Source: Methylobacterium sp. J-088 (lineage in GTDB: Bacteria > Pseudomonadota > Alphaproteobacteria > Rhizobiales > Beijerinckiaceae). From it: a stretch of DNA of 64,000 bases. Below are positions 54,799 through 62,647 of the stretch, one piece after another. Made by a program: the position numbers and the translations under genes. Under the pieces are notes generated by a model. It worked only from the letters and a program-made list of their open reading frames with translations. It had not been told where the DNA came from and did no database searches. The stretch covers positions 186,001-250,000 of the forward strand of contig NZ_JAKSYH010000136.1 of NCBI RefSeq assembly GCF_022829295.1. The letters run 5' to 3'. Every line of letters begins with the position of its first letter. The stretch's first letter is position 1.

Positions 54799-55785
54799 CT
54801 ATTGGGCGAAATGCACGGTCGACATCCGTTCAGTGACCAGTTCGAACGGCGCCCAATCGTATTGCTGCACGGGCTCGCTCCGAATTAGCGCCAGGGCATC
54901 GTCCACCGCCTTGCCGCCCTGGATCGCGGCATCCTGATGGACGGTCACGGCCAAGCGCTTCTTCTGCATGGCCGCGATGGCGTCCGGGATGGCGTCGACG
55001 CCACCGATCAGGATGCGACCAGCGGGAATGCCCGCCGCCTCGACGGCTTCGGCGGCTCCGAGCGCCATCTCATCATTGTTGGCGGCGATCGCATTGATGG
55101 ACAGGCCTTGCGCCAGCCATCCGGCGACGACGGCGCGGGCCTTGGCGCGGTCCCAGTCCGCTGCAGACTCGGCGACGAGACGGAGGTTCGGGAACTCGCG
55201 CATCACCGCCTTGACGCCCTGCGTGCGCAGCACCGATCCGGAATGGGTCGGATGCCCCGCCAGGATCGCAACGGATCCGGACCCGTCCAGCATCTGGGCG
55301 AGCTTGCGCATCTGCAGCCGACCGGCAACCAGATCGTTGGGCAGAACGAAGGCGACGCGCCCGGAAAACCAATCCTCCCGCGGCCCGTTGTTGAAGTACA
55401 CCAGCGGAATATCGGCTTCCTGCGCCAGACGCGTGATGGTGGCGTTGGCCATCGCGTCGACCGGCATGACCAGAAGCGCATCGACCTTCGCGGCGATGAA
55501 GGACCGGACCTGTGCGATCTGCTGTTCGCCCGCGCCCTCGGGCGAAAAAGCGAACTGCACGGCTACGCTGCGGGACTTGGCGTGTTCCGCGATCCGATCG
55601 TGCAGGAGCTGCGTGAATGCGACCGGGGGGATCATCGTTACGCCCAGGGTCGTCGCGGCTGCCGGCTCGAGCCCGGATGCGAGGGCGACGAGGAGCGCTA
55701 CAAGCCACCACCGGGCGCGGTCGCATGCGCCGGAGTGAGTGACTCGGATTCCCATGATGGTCCGGGCCGTGCCTGATCGGTTCAT
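54799..55785 (-). CDS. Periplasmic sugar-binding protein (LacI/RbsB-like)
   Basis: A type I periplasmic binding protein of about 328 residues with a signal peptide (WWLVALLVALASGLEPAAA). Domain landmarks: IAQVRSFIAAKVDALLVMPV, IPLVYFNNGPREDWF, VAILAGHPTHSGSVLRTQGV, INAIAANNDEMALGAAEAVE and GRILIGGVDAIPDAIAAMQ. Such proteins bind pentoses, hexoses or autoinducers. No ABC ATPase or permease is adjacent. It lies 34 bases downstream of a chemoreceptor gene on the same strand, so it may be a sensory ligand carrier. The start may be ATG 55785 or ATG 55755. Confidence 0.87.
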   Translation of the reverse strand: MNRSGTARTIMGIRVTHSGACDRARWWLVALLVALASGLEPAAATTLGVTMIPPVAFTQLLHDRIAEHAKSRSVAVQFAFSPEGAGEQQIAQVRSFIAAKVDALLVMPVDAMANATITRLAQEADIPLVYFNNGPREDWFSGRVAFVLPNDLVAGRLQMRKLAQMLDGSGSVAILAGHPTHSGSVLRTQGVKAVMREFPNLRLVAESAADWDRAKARAVVAGWLAQGLSINAIAANNDEMALGAAEAVEAAGIPAGRILIGGVDAIPDAIAAMQKKRLAVTVHQDAAIQGGKAVDDALALIRSEPVQQYDWAPFELVTERMSTVHFAQ

Positions 55786-55819
55786 GATGTCGGGTCCGGC
55801 GTGTTGGTCCGACGCGGCC

Positions 55820-57544
55820 TCAGGCGGCGCGGATCGTCTGAAGAAAGCGTGCGACCTCGGCACCAAGTCGCTCGGCGTCGCGCGACAGAGCGCTCGCCGC
55901 GCTGAGCACCGTTTCGGCCGTATCGCCCGCTTTCTCGGCGGTGCCGGCCACGTCGGCGATGTGCGTGCTGACCTCGCCGGTGCCCTGCGCTGCCTGGGAG
56001 ATGTTGTGGACGATCTCCTGCGTGGCAGCGCCCTGCTCTTCTACAGCCGCCGCGATCGAGGCGGCGGCCCGGCTCATGTCCTCGATTCGGATGGTGATGC
56101 CGGTGATCGCCGCGACGGCCGAGGCGGTGGACCCCTGGATGATGCTCACATGCCGCGTGATGTCGTCGGTCGCCTGCTTGGTCTGCCCGGCGAGGGCTTT
56201 CACCTCGGCGGCCACCACCGCGAATCCCCGGCCCGCCTCGCCGGCCCGCGCCGCCTCGATGGCGGCGTTGAGCGCCAGGAGATTGGTCTGGGCGGCGATC
56301 TTGGCGATCATCCGGACGACGTCGCCGATCTGGGCGGCGGCGCCATTGAGCGCTTGGACCAGCTCCGTGGTCTGCGCCGCGTCGGTGGCGGCGCCGTTGG
56401 CCACCTCGGCGGTTTTCTCGGCCTGGCGTCCGATCTCTTGGACCGACGTGCCGAGCTGGTCGGCCGCCGCGGCGATCATCCGGACATTGGATTGCGCCTT
56501 TTCCGCCGCACCCACTACGCTGGTCGACTGGGTCGCCGTTTCCCCGGCCGCGCGGCTCATCTGGTCCGCCGATCTGCGGAGCTCGACGGCCGCCGCCGTC
56601 ACCGTGCCGACGATCCCGCCGACGGAGGCCTCGAAACGCTCCGCCATCGTGTGCATCACCGTCCGGCGCTGCTCCTCCGCCTGCGCCCGAAGCTGCGCCG
56701 TTTCCGCCTCCATGGTTTGGGTGCGCAGCATGTTGTCCTTGAACACCCGCAACGCGCCCGCCATGGCGCCGAGTTCATCGCCCCGCGCGTCGGATGGCAC
56801 CGCTACGGCGAGGTCGTTCTGGGCCAGCTGCTCCATGACACGGGTCATCCTGGCGATCGGCGCTGCGACCCGGCGTAGGATGAACCAGACGATTCCGAGC
56901 GTCAGGAAGGCCGCTAGTGCGACTGCAACGATCACCGCCATCCGCGAGGCGTCGCCGACCGAATCCGCCATTGCGGTCTGATCGAACGCCCTTGCCTGGC
57001 GGTAGCCGAGCACCGTGTCGACTGCCTGCGTGAAGCTTGCAGCCTCGTTCTGCAAGGCGGTGTCGAACACCGCATCGGCCAACTCGCGTTCGCCGGCCCG
57101 GTCGAGCGCCGCCGCTTCCGCCTCGACCGCGAGGAAGTGTTGCCAGGCCTCGCGCAGGGTATGGGCGAGGCGCTGCTCATCAGTTCCCGCGACGGTAGGC
57201 GCGTAGGTGCTCCAGGCGCCGGAGAACGCCTCCTGTGCCTTCGCGATCCGGGCCCGATAATCCAGCCGCGCCGAATCGGATGGCGCATGGTGTGCCAGGA
57301 CGTCGAGCGCACGCAGTTCCTGGCTGAGCTGCTTCATCGTGCCGAGGATCGCCACCGCCCGGATTTCTCCGGCAACCGACCGACTGGTCTCGTTGATCAG
57401 ACTGATGCGGAATACGGAGAACGTTCCGATCCCGATGGAGATCATGAACAATGCGATCGCAGAGCCGATGACGATCGACCGCAGATTGATAGAAGATTGT
57501 CGCGCGCGACTGCGCTCCGGGAACGCCATCCAAATCCATTCCAA
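55820..57544 (-). CDS. Methyl-accepting chemotaxis protein
   Basis: A 574-residue chemoreceptor: helix 1 ([20 protein letters not shown]), a periplasmic four-helix-bundle sensor (about 45-205), helix 2 ([20 protein letters not shown]), HAMP ([20 protein letters not shown]) and a signalling domain with the tip [20 protein letters not shown] and [20 protein letters not shown]. No pentapeptide CheR-docking tail is seen at the end ([10 protein letters not shown]). The start may be ATG 57544 or ATG 57529. It is followed by a periplasmic binding protein gene. Confidence 0.92.
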   Translation of the reverse strand: MEWIWMAFPERSRARQSSINLRSIVIGSAIALFMISIGIGTFSVFRISLINETSRSVAGEIRAVAILGTMKQLSQELRALDVLAHHAPSDSARLDYRARIAKAQEAFSGAWSTYAPTVAGTDEQRLAHTLREAWQHFLAVEAEAAALDRAGERELADAVFDTALQNEAASFTQAVDTVLGYRQARAFDQTAMADSVGDASRMAVIVAVALAAFLTLGIVWFILRRVAAPIARMTRVMEQLAQNDLAVAVPSDARGDELGAMAGALRVFKDNMLRTQTMEAETAQLRAQAEEQRRTVMHTMAERFEASVGGIVGTVTAAAVELRRSADQMSRAAGETATQSTSVVGAAEKAQSNVRMIAAAADQLGTSVQEIGRQAEKTAEVANGAATDAAQTTELVQALNGAAAQIGDVVRMIAKIAAQTNLLALNAAIEAARAGEAGRGFAVVAAEVKALAGQTKQATDDITRHVSIIQGSTASAVAAITGITIRIEDMSRAAASIAAAVEEQGAATQEIVHNISQAAQGTGEVSTHIADVAGTAEKAGDTAETVLSAASALSRDAERLGAEVARFLQTIRAA

Positions 57545-57589
57545 GTCTTGTCCCGACAGGGCTTATCGTGACGCTGATCGGGAAGCAAA

Positions 57590-57745
57590 TTTATCGGAAT
57601 GCCTCGCGACGTAAAAAAATTCCAGAGTATTAGTTTTAGAATTTAAGATCCATGACTGAGTTAGTGCAATTAATTATATAAAATTACTGTTCATTATTAA
57701 ATCATATAATTCCAAAGACCGAATTAGAGTAGATCTATCAAACAA
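57590..57745. other. AT-rich stretch
   Basis: About 150 bases dominated by A/T (for example AATTAATTATATAAAATTA), sharply unlike the surrounding GC-rich DNA. It lies upstream of the chemoreceptor gene. No gene was found. It could be an acquired segment, a promoter region for silencing proteins, or a GapR-type binding site. Confidence 0.6.
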
Positions 57746-57849
57746 TTCGCCTCAGTCTTTCGAGGAGCGGAGCAGAGATGTTGCATTTGAACCCCCGCGA
57801 AGCCCTTGATTGCGCCGCCTCGTTCGTGATCGCGAGGGTCGAACGCTGG

Positions 57850-57942
57850 TCAGAATGGCCGGACTTGCCGCTGCGTCAGCCACAACAGGCCGGCAATGCC
57901 CATTCCGGGACAGACGAAGACCATTAACGCGAGCAGACCCAT
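57850..57942 (-). CDS. Predicted 30-residue single-pass membrane peptide
   Basis: Reads MGLLALMVFVCPGMGIAGLL then WLTQRQVRPF and a TGA: one hydrophobic helix of about 22 residues with a short basic cytosolic tail. A GGGAG ribosome site lies seven bases before the ATG on the minus strand, good evidence for such a short gene. No homologue is recognised. It is isolated between the chemoreceptor and glycosyltransferase genes; small membrane peptides of this kind often regulate membrane proteins. Confidence 0.5.
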   Translation of the reverse strand: MGLLALMVFVCPGMGIAGLLWLTQRQVRPF

Positions 57943-58368
57943 AGCCAAACTCCCGGTAAAGCGTGTCTCCCCTCGAAAAACGTTGGCAGATCGCAGCAAT
58001 CCCCGGAGCCAATTTTACTAGTGCTCTGACGCATTCACTTCGTTCCTGCGAGTGAACACTAGTTATCTGGTTTTGCATCAATTTTTCCAGACTCGGCTGA
58101 CGCTTCCGTCTGGATCGATGCACTTGGCTGGCCGATACGGGCGTTCACGGTAAGATACGGTCATATCCGTTTCAGCCAACCGGCCTGTTCCTCTTTGATC
58201 CACCACGCATGTACCTTCATCACATCACGGGCGGCCGCTGGAAGACGAGGGTTAGAGGGCCGATAGCCGCACCGGGGCAAGGGGCGAGAGGGGATCTGGC
58301 GCTGGTGGTGCGCCGGCGACCTTCAGCGATTCCCATCTTGAGGACTGTGGAATTTAATCGAAGCATAT
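57943..58368. other. Spacer between the glycosyltransferase gene and the small membrane peptide
   Basis: 426 bases without a convincing gene. It holds the nested inverted repeat at 58017-58063 and probably the promoter of the small peptide. The open frames here have poor codon bias. Confidence 0.4.
58017..58063. repeat. Nested inverted repeat upstream of the small membrane peptide
   Basis: ACTAGTG (58017-58023) pairs with CACTAGT (58057-58063), and TTCACT (58034-58039) pairs with the adjoining AGTGAA (58051-58056). This gives two stacked stems with a ten-base bulge on one side. It lies 75 bases upstream of the minus-strand ATG at 57942 and could be an operator or an mRNA leader structure. 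Confidence 0.5.
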
Positions 58369-59544
58369 TCAAAGCGACGTTCGAAACTGCCAATGTGGCA
58401 TGAAGTGCGTGTCATAAGATGATTTAGCAAAACCCCAGATCGGATCGACCATCTTACCCAGGGCTTCACCGGCCAAGCGCGCAATACGGGCCCGTACATC
58501 AGCGGGCAAATCCCCAGTCGTCAGCATATCCAAGCATGTTGATAAGCAGGGGCGCGTCTGACCGGTGTTGAACGCACTCACCGCATATTCATCTTGCAGA
58601 CCATATTGGTAGATCCAGGGTTGCACAAAGAGATCGGATCCGTTCATCCTCGGCGGCATTCCAGCTTGCGCATAATGGAACGCGGCTACAAATTGTTGTT
58701 TCCTCCGGCAAAAGCGGCTGGCCCCATGCCGCGCTTCTGCCCGGCTCGGCCGTGTCGCGATCGCACGGTCGTATACGGCAAGTACCGCGGCGGTGGATTT
58801 TCCGAGAAACTCCATGATGTAAGCCGCGCTGAGAAGGCTTATGTAGACCTCCTCATCCCAGAAGCCCAGTTCTGCACGTTTCATGTAATATTCAAGTGAA
58901 TTCTCAAAGTCGCTGATGTCACGGTAGCTCTGCGCCAAATAAAACGTATAGCGCGCGATCAGAAACGGATCTTTTTCAGATTTCAGCGCCTTTTCCAAGA
59001 GAATCGCATCACGCCTATATGTTTCGTCGCCATCACAATGCCGCGCTCCGTCCTCTCCGCGCCGCATCGCGAGTGGCAGGGATCCCTGCCAAGTCGGCTT
59101 CGGACAATCCAGGAATTCGTGCACCACGCCTCGATAGCGCCAGGGATACGCGTTGTGGACTAACTGCGTGCGCGGGTAGCGCGTGAATCGGTCGAGGATC
59201 GTGAAGGTGTAAGACGGCGCATCCAGCTTCGGCAGAATGAACCCCGCCGGGACGACCAGTTCGTCGTCCGCGTCGATGATCAGCGAGTAATCCGCATGCG
59301 GGCGGGCCAAGCGGAGCGCCTCACTCCGATTGTGGGCAAAGTCGACCCACGGGCGTTCCACAAGGCACCCCGGTATGTCCGCCATGGCGGTCCGGATGGC
59401 ATCCTGTGTGCCGTCGGTGGAACCGGTATCGACGATGATCCAGTGATCGATGATCGGTCTGACCGAGTCGAGGCATCGACCAATAACGTGCGCCTCATTT
59501 TTGACGATCATTGACAGACAGATCGTCTGCTTCGACGACTTCAT
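58369..59544 (-). CDS. Family 2 glycosyltransferase with C-terminal helical (TPR-like) region
   Basis: A 391-residue GT-A glycosyltransferase: TICLSMIVKNEAHVIGRCLD, WIIVDTGSTDGTQDAIRTAM, DFAHNRSEALRLARPHADY and the DxD-like LIIDADDELVVP. The second half has TPR-like helices (FYLAQSYRDISDFENSLEYY; ISLLSAAYIMEFLGKSTAAV; ATRPSRAEARHGASRFCR). This layout matches SunS-like or tetratricopeptide glycosyltransferases of uncertain acceptor. Codon use is less GC-biased than in neighbours and AT-rich DNA lies on both sides, which suggests horizontal transfer. Confidence 0.85.
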   Translation of the reverse strand: MKSSKQTICLSMIVKNEAHVIGRCLDSVRPIIDHWIIVDTGSTDGTQDAIRTAMADIPGCLVERPWVDFAHNRSEALRLARPHADYSLIIDADDELVVPAGFILPKLDAPSYTFTILDRFTRYPRTQLVHNAYPWRYRGVVHEFLDCPKPTWQGSLPLAMRRGEDGARHCDGDETYRRDAILLEKALKSEKDPFLIARYTFYLAQSYRDISDFENSLEYYMKRAELGFWDEEVYISLLSAAYIMEFLGKSTAAVLAVYDRAIATRPSRAEARHGASRFCRRKQQFVAAFHYAQAGMPPRMNGSDLFVQPWIYQYGLQDEYAVSAFNTGQTRPCLSTCLDMLTTGDLPADVRARIARLAGEALGKMVDPIWGFAKSSYDTHFMPHWQFRTSL

Positions 59545-60046
59545 GGTCCGCGAACCTTTTTATACAAGATTAAATTACCCCGCAGTCTTCGATGGATCCT
59601 TTAGCTCGCAATTTCAAATTTTGCAAAGCACGATTTTTGTCTGTTTATCCTTATTGATGCTTATCTTCTTATAAAATTTAATGCTATCATTATAAAATAA
59701 TGTCGATGCAACTGGCAATCAGCATGGATATAAATGGTGTAATTTTCTCGTCAACTATTCGCGCGAAATCAACATTGCGAGACCAAGCCCGCGGCACGCC
59801 TTTCATGATGCGGGCTGTAGCGCCCGCACGCTTCGTGAGCGGCCGTGTGGAAGGCGTGAGGCAGCGCGGCCGGAGTAGCGAGATCGCGAGTTCCAAAAGG
59901 TCGCACCGTCCACTCATGGCGCGAAATTGATTATCCGAGCGCAGGTGGTTGACCGCATTTTTTGAACACGTGATGGTCGCCCCGGTATCACGCGCGTGTT
60001 CGGCGCCAGTCGCATTATCGGGGCTTTCCGCCCGGAGAGGGCCTGC
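59545..60046. other. 502-base spacer, AT-rich in its first half
   Basis: From about 59560 to 59765 the DNA is rich in A/T (for example TTCTTATAAAATTTAATG). The second half returns to high GC. Open frames on both strands here lack ribosome sites and family matches, so I call no gene. It presumably includes promoters for the glycosyltransferase and the histidine kinase. Confidence 0.5.
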
Positions 60047-60766
60047 ATGGCACAGGATCACGCGCACGACCCGCGAGTTGATGCGCTCGAGGCGGACAAC
60101 GCGCGATTGAGACGGCTCCTCAATGCGAGCGGTGCGTCTGACGGATTGCGCCACGGTCTGCGCGACACCATGGCGATGCTTCGTGCGGTGCTGCGTCTGT
60201 CTGCCGACACAGCGGAAAGCGTGGAAGGCTATGCCACCCATCTCGAAGGCCGGCTCGACGCGATCGCCCGCGCGCGCATCAGTCTCGACATGTCCGGCGG
60301 GATCAGCATGCATTCGCTGATCTCGGACGAGTTGATGGTCCATCTCATCCGCGAGGGCGATCAGGCGGAACTGGCGGGCCCGACTATCCGCCTCCGTCCG
60401 AAGGCCGGACAGGTGATGGCCCTGGCTGTGCATGAGCTTTGCAGCAACGCCGTCGAGCACGGCGTTTTCGGACTGTCAAAAGGCAAGGTGAACGTCGTCT
60501 GGTCGGTGGACACCCGCGATACGATGCAGCCAAGTGATCTGGTTCTGACCTGGAAGGAAACCGGCGGCACGGACGTCGCCCCGCCGACGCGGCGGGGCTT
60601 CGGCATGCAGGTCCTGAACGACATGCTACGCTACGAGTTGAACGCCCATATCGATCTCGCCTTTGAACCGGATGGCTTGCGCTGCACGATGCGTCTGCCC
60701 CTCGTGCAGCGGATCGGCAGCGTGATCGACGCGTCCGGATCCGACGAAACCGGCGTGCCGAACTGA
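60047..60766 (+). CDS. HWE/HisKA_2-type histidine kinase without sensor domain
   Basis: A 239-residue cytosolic kinase. N-terminal coiled coil (VDALEADNARLRRLL), then the dimerisation helix with the probable phospho-acceptor H36 in LRHGLRDTMAMLRAV, and an ATPase domain with N-box ALAVHELCSNAVEHG, the family WxE in LVLTWKETGG and the glycine box RRGFGMQVLNDML. The usual HRVKN sequence around the histidine is altered to HGLRD. No PAS, GAF or membrane part is present, so input must come from a partner. GGAGAGG lies six bases before ATG 60047. No response regulator adjacent. Confidence 0.85.
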   Translation: MAQDHAHDPRVDALEADNARLRRLLNASGASDGLRHGLRDTMAMLRAVLRLSADTAESVEGYATHLEGRLDAIARARISLDMSGGISMHSLISDELMVHLIREGDQAELAGPTIRLRPKAGQVMALAVHELCSNAVEHGVFGLSKGKVNVVWSVDTRDTMQPSDLVLTWKETGGTDVAPPTRRGFGMQVLNDMLRYELNAHIDLAFEPDGLRCTMRLPLVQRIGSVIDASGSDETGVPN

Positions 60767-60821
60767 GGAGACCTGCCGCCGACACCGGCCTACTCCCGGT
60801 ACCGCCTGGCTCTGCGGCCGA

Positions 60822-61664
60822 TCAGTTTCGCCGGCCGATCGTCGCCTCGATGCGGCCACAAGGCTCGTCGGTCGGCTGGAAGACGGCGCCCTCGTTGTCC
60901 AGGCCGAACGGCCTGAGATCGATCGGCAGATAATGCCTGTTGGGCATTATGAATGCGATCTCGGCCAGTTCCGGGACCTCGGCGAGCGCAGCTTCACCCA
61001 TCCGGTACATGCTGTCCTGAACACCGCGGCTGTACGTGGTTCCGAAGACCCGGAGCAGGATGGCGAGGATTCGGGCATTCACGATCCCATATTCGGCCGG
61101 CTTGGTCGACCAAGACCACGTCGCGTCCATGCTCGTGGCGGCGATCCGGTCGGTCGTATCGGGTAGGGTGCGATACCGGTCGTCGACGAAGCCGGTCCAG
61201 CCGGATTGCGTGGTCTTCATGAAGGTGAAATCGCGCAAGCCCGAGCGAAGCGTCGATCCGGTGCGCTCGGCGACCAGCCCCACATAGCCGAAGCCGTTGC
61301 CGTCGCGGGTGAAGGTGTGATCATGCGCCACGCCCTCGACGGCGTGGCGCAGCCACCGGGTCTCCTCGGCTTCGATCGAGACCGAGGCGACCTGCGGATA
61401 GCTTTCGATCAGCACCCGCGCCACCGCGGTGACGAACGCCTCGGCGTCGAGGGTGGGGTTCTGGGCCGCCGTCACGTTGACGATGTTCTTCACGCTGTCG
61501 GTGGCGATGCAGGCCCGGTTGTCCCCGTCGGTCCAGGCGGCGTCGAAGTCGCCGGTCAACATCACCGAGAGCGTTAGCTCGCGCGGGACGTGGTGCGCGC
61601 CGTCGCGGGCGAGGCGCATCACCCGGACGCGTTCCTTTCCATAGCGCGCGGTGATCAGCGGCAT
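60822..61664 (-). CDS. uox: Urate oxidase (uricase)
   Basis: Cofactor-free oxidase converting urate to 5-hydroxyisourate in purine degradation. 280 residues, two T-fold domains. Catalytic K10 (RYGKERVRV) and T55 (CIATDSVKN) are in place, and the C-terminal IAFIMPNRHYLPIDLRPFG with the histidine is typical. GGAGA precedes the ATG on the minus strand. It is divergent from the xanthine dehydrogenase genes, 152 bases apart, making a purine catabolic locus. Confidence 0.95.
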   Translation of the reverse strand: MPLITARYGKERVRVMRLARDGAHHVPRELTLSVMLTGDFDAAWTDGDNRACIATDSVKNIVNVTAAQNPTLDAEAFVTAVARVLIESYPQVASVSIEAEETRWLRHAVEGVAHDHTFTRDGNGFGYVGLVAERTGSTLRSGLRDFTFMKTTQSGWTGFVDDRYRTLPDTTDRIAATSMDATWSWSTKPAEYGIVNARILAILLRVFGTTYSRGVQDSMYRMGEAALAEVPELAEIAFIMPNRHYLPIDLRPFGLDNEGAVFQPTDEPCGRIEATIGRRN

Positions 61665-61816
61665 CGTGGTCTCCAGACGATCGGCTTAGCAGTCGAGCTT
61701 AAGGCGCGACACGGTGCGATCCAAGCAGGGGTCAGGCCGACACGACTTGACCGGGCCGGCGGACCGGCACGCATAGTGCGTGGCCCGATGCTCTTCTTGC
61801 CCGGACGCCGTGCTGC

Positions 61817-62647
61817 ATGGATCTCAACACCATCGAGACCGTCCTGAGGCCGCGCAGCCGATCCGAGCTGCCGTCGTGGCAGGCGGGTGATGCCTGTCTC
61901 GCGGGTGGAACGTGGCTGTTCTCTGAACCGCAGCCGGAAACCCGCCGCCTCGTCGACCTCGCGGGTCTCGGCTGGCCAGCGCACACGATCGGACCGGATG
62001 GCCTGACCCTCGCGGCGACCTGCACCTTCGCACAGCTCGACCGCCTCACGCTTCCATCCCACTGGCGCGCTGCGCCGCTAATCCCGCAGTGCTGCCGCGC
62101 GCTCCTCGGCTCGTTCAAGATCTGGAACACCGCAACCGTGGGCGGCAATCTCTGCCTCGCCCTTCCGGCCGGGCCGATGATCGCGCTGGCCGTGGCGCTG
62201 GAAGCGCGCTGCGCGATCTGGTCGACCGATGGCGCCGAGCGGGACCTGCCGGCCGTGGACTTCGTGCTCGGGCCCCAGCGAAACGCTCTGCGACCCGGCG
62301 AGATCCTGCGCAGCCTGCACATCCCGGCGGAGGCTCTCAGTCGGCGGACGGCGTTCCGGCGCATCAGTCTCAGCCCGGCCGGACGGTCCGGTGCCCTGGT
62401 GATCGGGACTCAAGACGCGCACGGTGCCCTCGCGCTCACCGTGACGGCTGCGATCCGCCGGCCGGTCCATCTCGCCTTCGACAGTCAGCCCGACGACGCG
62501 ACGCTGGCCCAGACCCTTGCCGCCGCGATCCCCGACGCGCTCTTTTACGACGACGTCCACGGCCGGCCCGACTGGCGGCGCCACGTTACCGGTCTCCTCG
62601 CCCGGGAGATCCGCGACGCGTTGCAGGGGGGCGGCGGATGCTTCTGA
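61817..62647 (+). CDS. Xanthine dehydrogenase family FAD-binding subunit
   Basis: CO-dehydrogenase-type flavoprotein subunit, 276 residues. FAD-binding landmarks are [20 protein letters not shown] and the second loop [18 protein letters not shown], followed by a C-terminal CO_deh_flav_C-like region. It passes electrons from the iron-sulfur clusters to NAD+ or another acceptor. It overlaps the next gene by ten bases, so the subunits are coupled. The assignment to xanthine rather than another purine or aldehyde rests on the adjacent uricase. Confidence 0.88.
   Translation: MDLNTIETVLRPRSRSELPSWQAGDACLAGGTWLFSEPQPETRRLVDLAGLGWPAHTIGPDGLTLAATCTFAQLDRLTLPSHWRAAPLIPQCCRALLGSFKIWNTATVGGNLCLALPAGPMIALAVALEARCAIWSTDGAERDLPAVDFVLGPQRNALRPGEILRSLHIPAEALSRRTAFRRISLSPAGRSGALVIGTQDAHGALALTVTAAIRRPVHLAFDSQPDDATLAQTLAAAIPDALFYDDVHGRPDWRRHVTGLLAREIRDALQGGGGCF

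Noticed and set aside
57752..58123. Minus-strand open frame of 123 codons
   Set aside because: Arg/Ser-rich, poor codon bias, and overlaps in another frame the better supported 30-residue membrane peptide with its ribosome site.
59690..60460. Minus-strand open frame across the HWE kinase, and plus frame 59700-59930
   Set aside because: Antisense to the kinase or in a region with no ribosome site and no family match; I looked for a transposase remnant and found no convincing motif.
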